This document shows, one piece after another, positions 13,690-24,908 of a stretch of DNA of 64,000 nt. The first letter of the stretch is position 1, and every line of letters starts with the position of its first letter. This stretch comes from Chlamydoabsidia padenii (taxonomy: Eukaryota; Mucoromycota; Mucoromycetes; Mucorales; Cunninghamellaceae), in NCBI GenBank assembly GCA_025330725.1, contig JAIWND010000002.1, positions 558,001 through 622,000 of the forward strand. The letters run 5' to 3'. Position numbers and translations under genes: made by a program. A model generated the notes under the pieces. It was not told where the DNA came from and searched no databases. It saw only the letters and a program-made list of their open reading frames with translations.

Positions 13690-13951
13690 TTAGCCACAAT
13701 GCTTGACAATCATAAGAAAGAAAAAAAAGATTAGCTCCCCTTTGTGTGAGTGTTTAGTACTTACAAATAAAGTCATGGTGGTAGCCATTCTTTTCTGTTT
13801 CAAAGATGAGGGTTCCACGGATATGCCACAATGGGGAGAAGAGGGGTCCAGAACGTGATCGGTCTGGATCAATGCAATGTCCCAATCCGAAAGCACTCAG
13901 GTCATTCCTAACATAAAATAAATAAATAAATAAAAGAGGTACTTTTTGCAT
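13690..13951 (-). pseudogene. Exon-like fragment of unknown protein
   Basis: On the minus strand, an acceptor TATGTTAG near 13911 is followed by an open frame reading NDLSAFGLGHCIDPDRSRSG, then FSPLWHIRGTLIFETEKNGY, and a donor GTAAGTACT at about 13764. The composition is that of a real protein rather than low-complexity noise. A further possible upstream exon (YPNWIVYDG near 13985) and a downstream piece near 13550 exist, but I could not assemble a complete gene with start, stop and phases. It may be a decayed gene or a multi-exon gene I failed to resolve. Family not recognised. Confidence 0.25.
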
Positions 13952-14549
13952 TGCCGATACTTTACCATCATATACAATCCAGTTCGGGTACCTACTACAA
14001 AAAGGTGAGACTACCTACTAACAAAAAAAGAACATTTATGTGCTACGTGCAGGGCTCGTTTTTTTTTTTTTTTGTGGTTCATGTTCACATACTTTTTGTA
14101 ATAGGGGAAAAAGCAGTAATCCATTCGAGTTATTTCGTTTCAAGCTGCCCAAGTCAAGATGCACAATTGATTAACAATGTCGTTGATTGCCACTGAATAA
14201 TCAAGACACTTAAAAGAAGAAGGTGAGTGCATTCTTAGAGTTTCCCCTTTACATACACTTACCAAATGGATCGTATTCTTGATAACAATGAAAGAAGAAT
14301 AAAAGTGTTGAGAAGAGAAAGAGAAAAGAGAGATGCCGCACTTTTTTCTTTTTTTCTCCTGGCCGTCATGCGGGATTTCAAAAGGGAAAAAAAAAACTAT
14401 CGGTGTGAAAATGCAGGTCTGGCATTAATCACTAGATACAAGATCCACCTCACCCAGAATGTACTGTATATGATAAGTTTGTTGCTTCAGCATGTGTTAG
14501 TGTGTATCTGAAGAATCAATAGGACAATTAAAAAAAAAAGTAAGACTGG

Positions 14550-14560
14550 CGGGATTTGAA
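14550..14560 (+). promoter_or_regulatory. CGGGATTTGAA motif
   Basis: Exact copy 361 bp upstream of the DUF202 gene start. Confidence 0.35.
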
Positions 14561-14837
14561 TGTTAGTTTCTCTTGCATAACGAACCCACCATCCCGATAT
14601 GACATGACTTGAAATGTGATCACAATAGTGTGATAAATAAAAGTGATATAAAGTATAGAATCAATCAAGTATTAAATAGTATATTACTTCCTTTATTAAA
14701 AGATCCAATGTTAAACATCCTCATCCTTGATGACTAGAGAAACATTCGGCATACAAAGAAACTATCTAACACTTATTTATCATTCTCTATCAAAGCATAT
14801 CATATACAGACTAGATTCACAATGCAAGGGGAAATTT

Positions 14838-14848
14838 CGGGGTTTGAA
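14838..14848 (+). promoter_or_regulatory. CGGGGTTTGAA motif
   Basis: Exact G-variant 73 bp upstream of the DUF202 gene ATG, just before a CT/TTTC pyrimidine tract typical of a 5' leader. Confidence 0.45.
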
Positions 14849-14920
14849 TATTTTTCGGTACCTGTGAGGGGGGAAATCACACCCTTTCTCTCGTTTTCTT
14901 TTTCTTTTTCTTTCTTCACA

Positions 14921-15469
14921 ATGGAATCAAACATTGACCTACCTTGTATATCCTGCACCGATGAAATATGCTCAACACACTTTAAATACCTTGATTCTGT
15001 TATTCATACCAAAGTACGAAATGCCCCTGATCCAAGAGACCACCTCGCTAATGAACGCAATTTTCTGACCTGGCTACGAACCGGCGTCACCTTAACACTG
15101 ATAGGTTTGTATACTACTACCAAAAAAAAAAGGGGGGGAGGCAAGATGAACTATTAACATGTCTCTTGTTTATACTGATGGATAGGATTCCTCACTGCGA
15201 TGGACTTGACTTCGAAACAATTAGCACCCTCGACATCCCTACCTTGGACGAATGAACCCATGGACAACAAGGTCAAAATTATCTCGTATGTATTTATCTG
15301 TTTTGGACTAGTCAGTATTCTGTTGGCAACGAGAACTTACTTTAACAACCAGAAACAAATTGTACGACGACTAATGGATGTGGGTCAAGGTTGGACTGGA
15401 TATACTTTGGCTGTCTTTATCATGGTGTTTGTTTGTTTTATTATGATTTTAGCTATTAGTGAAGGATAA
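14921..15469 (+). CDS. DUF202 (YidH / Vtc1-like) small membrane protein
   Basis: Two exons, 14921-15104 and 15186-15469, 155 residues. The DUF202 signature RDHLANERNFLTWLRTGVTL spans about residues 40-59, then three hydrophobic segments follow (residues ~54-72, 88-108, 130-152), the layout of the small Vtc1/YidH membrane fold. An upstream in-frame ATG at 14822 would add about 33 residues rich in Phe/Ser from the pyrimidine tract; I prefer the ATG that directly follows TTCTTCACA. Vtc1 is part of the vacuolar polyphosphate polymerase complex, but generic DUF202 proteins are of unknown function, and this one is not necessarily Vtc1. Confidence 0.78.
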
Positions 15470-15632
15470 ACTTGATATAGATAATCATTATTATAATAAA
15501 TTGGACTTGTTAATGTACTAATAAAAAGTGGATATGTTGTGTCTTTATTATATATAGGTTATAAAGTAAACTAGTGATGCTACATGAGATGTGATACTAA
15601 CCAGGGGGTGGGGATGATCCAAAAGTGATGTT

Positions 15633-16410
15633 TCATTTTTCAATGTCGATAACTTCGTCGTTCAACTTTGCCATCATTTTTTGATATGTCGCCTTTTCTT
15701 TATCCTCCATTGATTTTGATTGTTTTTTAAAGTTTTCCATTTCATCCAAAACAGCGCGATCTAGTATAATGAAGAGAATCAGTATACATATAAATACCAT
15801 CCTAATCAAAACTTACCGCCTGGATTAGCTGCTAATACTTCTTTTAAAAGAGGTTCGGCTTCGTCGAGATAGTTTTGTCGCATATTGGCCTGGGCTAATC
15901 GAAACTTGGCCTTCATATTAGTGGAATCTAGTTCCAGGGACTGGAGATATTTGGTGAGTATATGTGTACTGTAAAACACAGTGTCTTACCTTTTGAGCGT
16001 TTTCCTTTGCACGGACCCAGTTCTCTTGTTTGAGATTGACAGCTATGGACAGTCAAAAAATAAAATTAAAAAAAAAAGTGTTAGTAAAAAAGAATGGATT
16101 CAACTTTCCAGTTACCTACCTGCCATGTTGTTATAGATCAATGCCAGTTGTTCGTTCGAACGCTTATCGAATTGAGCCTTGTGTTTATTTCCACCGACAG
16201 TTTTCAGATGAAGAATAGCACTATAGTATTTGGCGAGTGCTATTTAGAAAAGAAAAGAAAAAAAAGTAAGTATGTTTGCATATGTGTTTGTGGGGAGGAG
16301 GATTCCTTCTGGAGCAGTTACTTACATTCTTTATAATTACCCTTCTTGAATTCTTCATTACCTTCTAGCTTGAGTGCCAGACCTTTATTAAATGTTTCTT
16401 GTGGTGTCAT
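15633..16410 (-). CDS. Small tetratricopeptide-repeat (TPR) protein
   Basis: Five exons (16326-16410, 16120-16239, 15990-16042, 15817-15940, 15633-15760) join in frame to 169 residues. Begins MTPQETFNKGLALKLEGNEE, a TPR cap, followed by helical pairs: FKKGNYKESLAKYYSAI, SNEQLALIYNNMAAVNLKQE and STNMKAKFRLAQANMRQNYL. The C-terminal ~45 residues are a charged helix (DEMENFKKQSKSMEDKEKAT). Organisation resembles the three-repeat TPR clamps of Hsp70/Hsp90 co-chaperones, but I do not see a linked catalytic domain. Its start codon lies 177 bp from that of RPT3 on the other strand, so the two may share control elements. Role not assignable beyond protein-protein binding. Confidence 0.82.
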
Positions 16411-16586
16411 TGTAAATTAGATTAACAAAGAGTGAACCAAAGATTTTCTCACTCGCCTCAACATTGAAATATTTCAAATCCCGCTCTCTAGCGCCATTTC
16501 AAATATTGGTTCCGACGCGTACGCACTTTTATTGTTTTTTTTCTCTTTCTTTCACTTTTGACATTCTTTACCACTCCTAATTTATA
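16411..16586. promoter_or_regulatory. Bidirectional promoter, TPR protein / RPT3
   Basis: A 176-bp divergent spacer. It carries an exact motif copy (16473-16483, TTCAAATCCCG on +) and a related TTTCAAATATTGG about 15 bp downstream, plus pyrimidine-rich DNA before the RPT3 ATG. Confidence 0.6.
16473..16483 (-). promoter_or_regulatory. CGGGATTTGAA motif
   Basis: Exact copy 73 bp from the TPR gene start and 103 bp from the RPT3 start, near the middle of the divergent promoter. Confidence 0.5.
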
Positions 16587-18121
<1,535 letters not shown>

Positions 18122-18449
18122 TTTACATACATACATATATTATACTTGTCATTTAATAAAATTGGGGTTTTTTTATTTAAAAAAAAACATAAATATAATA
18201 ATGGGGACTTTAATAATGGGATTATTGTCTTTGTCTTTTATATACAGCACTCCCAAAATGGAAATCAAGGGGATGGGATTCAAAATTTTGCATGAATATG
18301 ATTCTTGTGTCTGTGGCTACAATCCATAGTTAACACCTTGTATCGTTCCCACCAACGACATTGTCATTCACCTATACATACCCACAACAACAATCATATA
18401 AACTTTTACAACCCTATTGTTTATTTAATCCATCAATATAGTAAAAAAA
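18122..18449. other. Convergent 3' spacer
   Basis: Between RPT3 and the SDR gene, tail to tail. A short open frame here ends VCGYNP but lacks exon support. A/T-rich with AATAAA-like strings near 18156. Confidence 0.5.
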
Positions 18450-19494
18450 CTAAATGTCATAATAATCTATATGTGCACCTGATGTATAAGTATCACTTTC
18501 TAATAACTCCACCAGTTTTTTAGCTGAGTCTGTCATTGATACCAGATTACCCTAAACACACACATACAGTTAGTAAAATGTAACTTGTTCCTTATTACGG
18601 TATTACCTTTTCAGCCATATCATTGTAGAGAGCAGATTGTTCGGGATCACCCAAAGTGTCACGAACATGACGCTGCATTTCGTTATCCAAAGGTCCTGGT
18701 GCATAAGATAGTGTCCTAATCAAAGAAGAAGACTATAAAAGAGAGAGAGAGAGAGAGAGTTTATGATACCTTGATGCTTTTCAGACATGTAAATATACCT
18801 GGTTTTCCTTTGCAATGACAGCCAATAACATATCCCGAGCCGATTTAGCGGTTGCATAGAGTCCCCAGTGGGAAAAAGCTTGGACAGCAAGTAAAGACGA
18901 AATATTTACCAATCGTAAAGACCTTGATTCTGTTTTCCATTTGTTTTGATAAAGTTGTAAAACGCCGGACCTAATAAAAAGAGAAAAAGAGAGTCGAGTT
19001 AATGGCACTATCACAAGATCAATTTATAAACTTACACCAAAGTAATGTATGAAGTAACATTCAAGTCAATGAAGGATTGAATGTCTGTTGAGGAATAGTC
19101 CCCTACTTTTTGTGCCAAATCACCTGTTGTACCTGCATTATTGATCAATGTCAAAGTATCCACCTCGGATATCTGAAACACAAGAAGGTCAGTAATGATG
19201 GCACGTACAAAAAAGAAAAGGATTTACCGAAGAAGAGACCAAAGGTTCCAAGGTATTAAGAATCATTTGACTTGTAGTAGCAGCATTATCCAGACCACGG
19301 GATTCAGCAATAAGATTGACCGACACCACTTGAGGATATGGTTCCAGTTGATGCATCACCTGTTGGAGTGAAGTAAGATGACGTCCGATAAGAATAAAGT
19401 GAAGTTTCGTTGAGACAGTTTTGGCCAACGTCAGAGCTATTGCTTCACCAAACCCCCTATTAGCACCTGTAATGATATATAAAGATGTGGGCAT
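18450..19494 (-). CDS. Sepiapterin reductase-like short-chain dehydrogenase
   Basis: Five exons (19228-19494, 19036-19172, 18799-18970, 18607-18732, 18450-18551), 267 residues. Rossmann start MPTSLYIITGANRGFGEAIA (TGxxxGxG), LINNAGTTG (NAG motif), catalytic Ser in VNISSLLAV, and YxxxK as YATAKSARDM. The segment after it, LSYAPGPLDNEMQRHVRD, is typical of sepiapterin reductase (APGPLDTDM-type) rather than of generic SDRs. That enzyme makes the last NADPH-dependent step of tetrahydrobiopterin synthesis, a pathway known in some Mucoromycota. Substrate is inferred from these motifs; a benzil-reductase-type SDR is the main alternative. Confidence 0.82.
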
Positions 19495-19624
19495 TTTTTT
19501 TAGAAAATTAAAAAGAGACAAAGAAGTAACCCTGAGAAAAATCAACCAAGGTTTTAAAATTCAAATTCAAATTCCGGCTCCCCTTTTTATTATATGATTA
19601 CTATTTCTACATTAATGTATTATA

Positions 19625-21886
19625 CTACATGCCATCCACCATACTAGTCGCATCTTCATCTACGTCTTTAGTCATCACTCTATCTTCAATAACCGATCGA
19701 CACAAATGACTAAATAAAAAAAACGTGTTAGTTCCTATTCCGTCGAGTAGGCAAAAGAAGTATCTTACCACATATCCAGCAGTTTTGCACAGTTCTGACC
19801 GATACCACCATGTTGACAAGGCAATATAATGACATTTTTAGGTTCAGAGAAGCAAATAGTACACAAAGGACCATCCCAATCGTATTCCACCAGACTGTCG
19901 GTGGAATCTGTGGACGTGATCGATACTGGGCTTTCACTAGAGTAATCATCGTTGCTGCTATTATAATAACAACATCCTGTTCCGGTTGGTTCACCGTGAG
20001 CGCTTTTATGAGGTCGGATGGTGGAATGGTGATCGGCCAAGTGGAGTTTACGAATACGGTATCCGCGTTGATTGACCCAGCGGAGCACACGACGGCGGTA
20101 ATCGGAATCGAGTCGACCGGCTTCACTGATGCCTCGGTAACGTGCCGTGATGGGTGGTGGGTAGATCCATGGACGATCGCCGAGGTTGATCAAGACATGT
20201 TGATGAGTGGTGAGACTGACGGCGGGATAAAGACCGAGACCTTTGGCGGATCGTGGTGGGGCTTCCCGTTCTGGTGATGATTGGGCGGTTTTGAAGGTTT
20301 CGGTAGATGATGATGTGCCGACCTCTTGTGATGGAATTTGTCGATAATTATGATAGTGATGATGGTGTCGATAGTGGCGTTGTTGGCCACTACGATGGGA
20401 GGGTGGATCTAATGGCGATGATGGCTGATCCAATGAGGAGGAAGATGTAGTTGAAGTGGGTGAAGATGCCGTTGTTGAAGGTGATTCCGTATTTTCCACT
20501 GATGCCGCTGCTGCTTCGGCATTTGCTTTTGCTGCTTGTTTGGTGGGGTTTTCAAATTCAATGGTAAGTCCGAGATCTTTGCCGTTGATAAAGTAACTAC
20601 ATAGTCCATTGTCCAGATCGAGATAACTACCGAGTACATCACCAGATTGACATCGTACCTTGAGTTTGATTTGAGGATACACCGCTGTGCCATCCGCCTA
20701 GAAGAAGTAATCAGTATCAATAGTTCCATTTTGTTGTATATAGTCTTTTTTTCATGTTACCCAAACAGCTGTTCGATAAGTATCAAAGGCAAATCCGTTC
20801 TATATAAATAAGGTAAAAGTATATAAGGGTGAGTGCACATAAATACATCAAGTCATTTACCTTCCTACTTACACAATCGTCGCCAACACCATATCCTTCT
20901 TCGGGGCTGAATCTGCATCGACTTGTAGCCCAGCCTAATTGCATGATACCAGAAGATAATAACAGTGCTTCATAATACCATTTCCCAGTTTTCACACTGG
21001 CAGTTGCCCGAATGGATTCAAAATGAGGTCGATCGTTTCGTAACTATATAACGAGAATCAAGAGACAGTTAGTAACAGTAATATCAATAGATATCATCTT
21101 ACCTCTAAACCATTAATTCCGAATTTCCAATGAGGAGTAGCATCAAAAGGATTCATAATAGTTCTAATATGAGAGAGATTCCATGGCGTAGAGTTGATGT
21201 GCTATCATATATATATATATAAGGTAAGAGGCATGCTTTTTTTGGACAGGGGGGAATATGAATGATAGATGTCTTTACCTGTTTTCCTTCATCTAGAGAG
21301 AAGATATAAGAAGAAGGGTTAATAACATCATCAAGTTGTGTTTTAAAAAGAGGGATCTAAATCACTTACTGAATACATTTTCCAAAGCCCACCGTGCACA
21401 AAAAGAGAGTTGGAGATACTTTGCCCAGGCTTCACGAATCGGACCAGGAGGAGGAATAAACCCAGTATCAAAACTATTCATAAAAGTGGGTGACACTGGT
21501 TGTTTCTTGATAGGGGTGGCAAAAGCAAGGACGTCAAACTTGGTTATGGGTTGACTAGAGGAGGCGGTTGAGATGGTAGATGATTTGTGTTGACTTGATG
21601 AACGCCGCCAGCCCGTACTTGATTGCACCAGCTGTTTTATCGTCCCCCATAATGCTGTCGAGTGTTCATTACGTTGTTCATCTTTTGCTTGTTCTAAAGA
21701 GGGTTGTCTAGTATCGACACGCAATCGTCGTGGTTCGTCTGATTTAATAGGATCCAACAGATATCGTGTCATGGCATAAAACCCCTGGTTGGCTTTATCA
21801 CATTCGTCAATCACTTGTTGAAGTACATTTTGGATATCGCTTGTTTCCAGAATAATGTTTTTGATGGTGCCTAGGAGAAGAAGAAG

Positions 21887-21963
<77 letters not shown>

Positions 21964-22752
21964 TAAGAAATAGATGTTTATGTCGGGATTTGAATTACCA
22001 GTGAGTGAGAATTTCTCGAGAGCCATGAGTGAGAAGAGACGAACCATGAGATCTTCATTAACATCCACGAGCATTTGAATCAGTAATTGACCCACTTGGT
22101 CATTCCACATATGCATACACATTTCGCCCGCATATTTCTCGGCTAACAATGACCATATCACAGTGGCATTCAATTTGATCCTAGTCAATGCCACCACCGG
22201 AGGTTGATCCGATTTAAGAGGCACCCCCATGGATGACAGGAGTCGTTTGAAAAAAGGACCAGATGGGCGGCGATGGGTTCCCGCCTGTTTCAATGTATTC
22301 AATATGACAGGTGAGATGGATTCCATTGTATGTTTTGAAGGCAGAGCGGATCTTTCGATAATATGACTCAGAAATGCCATGGCTACTGGACTATCAGGGT
22401 CCAAGATCATCGTCATCGCTTGCATAAAAGCAAGGTACCCGGGTCCTGTAGAAAGAAAGGGAAAAAACGTCGGTATTTGAATTTATGGGGGATTCGAAAG
22501 AGTTGCATGAATTTTACCTTCATGTGCATAACCAAACAAGACATCTAAAGCTTGCATCATATGTCTTTCACGATCATAAAACTCACTGGAGGCTCTACTG
22601 GATTGGGTATCTTGCGGTTGAGTGGGTGGTTGTCGACCTTGATCATCAAAAGCCTGGACGTGGTTTTGTGCAACGGCCAGTGTACGTTCCCATGCCTGTT
22701 CGATGGATCGATTATATCCCTCTGACATTGTGGGGACGAAAACATGAGACAT
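19625..22752 (-). CDS. SPRY and RING domain E3 ubiquitin ligase (RSPRY1-like)
   Basis: Nine exons (22518-22752, 21999-22445, 21370-21870, 21279-21292, 21103-21201, 20873-21043, 20761-20799, 19769-20697, 19625-19709) give 839 residues with consistent phases. The 14-nt exon 4 is needed to keep frame. N-terminal ~400 residues are alpha-helical/armadillo-like. SPRY domain from about residue 435 (RPHFESIRATASVKTGKWYY, LGWATSRCRFSPEEGYGVGD) to past YLDLDNGLCSYFINGKDLG. A Ser/Thr/His-rich insert separates it from VSLTTHQHVLINLGDRPW. The C-terminal RING reads CTICFSEPKNVIILPCQHGG then CHLCRSVIEDRV, a C3HC4-type pattern completed across the last intron. It should transfer ubiquitin with an E2; targets unknown. 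The third intron contains a 74-nt homopolymer. Confidence 0.83.
21887..21960 (+). repeat. 74-nt poly(A) run
   Basis: Uninterrupted A run within intron 2 of the SPRY-RING gene. In the sense strand it is a giant poly(T) tract ending 16 nt before the acceptor TCCTAG. It is the longest homopolymer in the window, and its length is prone to assembly error. Confidence 0.9.
21984..21994 (+). promoter_or_regulatory. CGGGATTTGAA motif inside an intron
   Basis: Exact copy overlapping the start of intron 2 of the SPRY-RING gene. In the sense strand the donor GTAA runs straight into TTCAAATCCCG. Confidence 0.4.
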
Positions 22753-23092
22753 TGATTAATGGGTAGGGAAAAGTAAGAATAGAACAAGAAGAAGAAAAAG
22801 TATATGTTTTTTCTTTTTCGTTTTATTGAATTGTTGTTTGATCGAACGAGGAGAAAACTGGTGATTTGTTTGTTCCTTGTTCCTAATCACAGGGAGGTTT
22901 ACCGAACTGTTGGTTTCTCCATATGTTTTAAACACCGCTTGCATGAATGTATTTTCATACCCCGATTTTTCTCCCAAGTCATCTGGTAAAGAACATGGAT
23001 ATCAAATGATTTGGACATATATCACAACTCCGTACATTTGAAAGTGTAGATAATAAGATTTATTTAAGGATAGACTGACTAGAAAGAATGGA
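22753..23092. other. Intergenic spacer
   Basis: Between the SPRY-RING start and the stop of the subtilisin-like gene, both on the minus strand. Contains a variant CATACCCCGATTTTTC near 22957. No coding sequence seen. Confidence 0.5.
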
Positions 23093-24610
23093 TCATTGCA
23101 AACTTTGATCTGCAGAATAGAAAGCCAACAAGTTATTATTATCAATAGATGTTATATTTCCATCAAACGTTAATACATCACGAGTAGCAAGTGATCGAAG
23201 CGTATTATAGAGATCATGAACGGAATTAAATGTATGTTCAGACATCAAGATAGCAGCAATGCCAGAAACATGAGGACTCGCCATACTATAAAAGGAATGA
23301 GTCTTTTTTCCCTCCTTCCTTGGCTCACTTTTACCTTGTTCCATCCAGTACTTGTGAAGCATCATCTGACCCAATCCAAGCACTTTTAATTTGAGATCCC
23401 GGTGCATATAGACTGACGCATTTTCCAGTATCCGAATAACTAGCCACTCTGTCTTGTATATCTGTAGCACCCACCGTAAACACATGTGGGCTTGAGGAGG
23501 GGGAGAAGAGACAGGCGTCGGAACCTAAATTTCCGGCGGATACAAAAATGGGAATATTATGCACCTCGGTCGCTTCCTCCAAGACTTCGTCCAGAATTTG
23601 GGATGTGGGGCCACTTAGAGATAGATTAATAATCGACTTTCCTGGAATGGCAACATCAATGATATGTGAAAGGGCTAATGGAAAAAAAAATCTAAATAGG
23701 ATGATCTTTGGTTTGATTTTTTCTGATAATCACCTTGAATTAAGGCATTGGTGGTTCCTACACCTGATTTATCTAAAATCTTGACTGCATGAATTCTGGC
23801 ACCTTTAGCTACTCCGAATTGCCTTCCTCCGATTTTCCCTGCCACATGGGTTCCTATCAGTAATGAGATTTCAAGTCAAGTTTTGCCTACTTCCTTTTCT
23901 TTTTTCTAAAAAGCATATGTACCATGTCCTCCCAAATCATCATCGGTTTCAGTAGATACAAAACTAATTTCTCTAGTCGCTCGACCTTGGAAATCCGAAT
24001 GATTTATATTGATGCCCGAATCAAGTACATACACATCGACACCATGACTAGATGAAAAAGAAAAAAAAAAGTCGGTGTTTGAATTGAACTCCCGATGTGC
24101 ATGAATCTTACCCTGCATTTTCATGATAAGAATAAGACGACAGATCAGATATGGAGCGATGAGAAATTCTCGCCAATCCCCAATCAGGAGAAGGTGACAC
24201 ATGAAGATCGACAGTCGGGACCACTCGATCGGTTTGATAGTATTGATTTGGTTCAACATACTTGACCTTTGCACCAAGGTAATCCAAGAAATGGGTATCA
24301 TGAAACACACCTGTCATTGCTATAAACTTTGATCCTATCTGAATGGGCTCCAATTGCCAATCCATTCTGTCTCTTTTTTTTAATCGGATCTCTTCGTTGG
24401 ATTGGACATAGGCTTGATGACTCGATAGGAGTAAGCCACGGGCTATTTCATGAAAAAGAAAGAATGAGTCATGGGATGAATACTTTTTTTTTTTTTTTTT
24501 TTTTTTTTACCATTGGATACATTGATTGTGTCTTTGAATTTGATAATATGTGTTGGTGTAGCCTCAGTATTTAGGAAAAGGATAATACTAGCAATGAAAA
24601 ATAGATTCAT
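23093..24610 (-). CDS. Secreted subtilisin-like serine protease (S8A, proteinase K type)
   Basis: Six exons (24511-24610, 24112-24442, 23923-24047, 23734-23853, 23335-23674, 23093-23285), 402 residues. Signal peptide MNLFFIASIILFLNTEA; an inhibitor-I9-like propeptide follows (HIIKFKDTINVSNG ... KVKYVEPNQYYQ). Catalytic triad intact: Asp153 in VYVLDSGINI, His185 in GGHGTHVAGKIGG, Ser339 in GTSMASPHVSGIAA; the oxyanion Asn lies in FVSAGNLGSDACLFSP. The mature domain begins near DWGLARISHRS, as in proteinase K. It is a secreted, auto-processed endopeptidase for extracellular protein digestion. The final exon is short and ends LLAFYSADQSLQ with no C-terminal extension. An upstream TTG-initiated extension to 24628 was not used. 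Confidence 0.93.
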
Positions 24611-24908
24611 GTTGGGTAAGAAGGACAAGGAGAAAATGACATTAGAGTAGACTTGTTTTGATGTAAAGGAGGTGTCTTGTTTGTAAAAATGTATTCACTC
24701 GTTAATTATGCCATATACATTTATCTGGATCAAATACCAAAGCAAACAATAGGAAAGGTACACCCCCTCTTCCCACCTATGCTAATCCCCATCACCACCA
24801 TATAAAGATTTAAATACCCGATAGACACACCATTTTATTTCAAACATAATTTTATTAGTCAAACAACATAATATCTAAACAAACAAATATAAATACGCTA
24901 TACTATTA
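24611..24908. other. Spacer upstream of the protease gene
   Basis: About 300 bp between the protease start and the stop of the VPS9 gene. A/T-rich, with a TTTAAATACCCGAT variant of the dispersed motif near 24810. No gene seen. Confidence 0.45.

Larger units (their letters stand above)
12944..14920. other. Gene-poor region with exon-like remains
   Basis: Upstream of two divergent genes. Motif copies sit at 13165, 14550 and 14838. Poly(A/T) runs near 13073, 13553 and 14060. The only protein-like signal is the stretch at 13690-13951 described separately. Confidence 0.5.

Noticed and set aside
18122..18329. Short frame after RPT3 ending VCGYNP
   Set aside because: It lies after the in-frame stop of a complete RPT3 with its proper C-terminal tail and has no start context or homology I recognise.
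19810..20277. 155-codon plus-strand open frame
   Set aside because: Antisense shadow of the SPRY-RING gene's large exon 8, whose minus-strand translation has clear domains.
24611..24628. Alternative start of the protease upstream of the ATG
   Set aside because: It would start at TTG; the ATG at 24610 gives a clean signal peptide.
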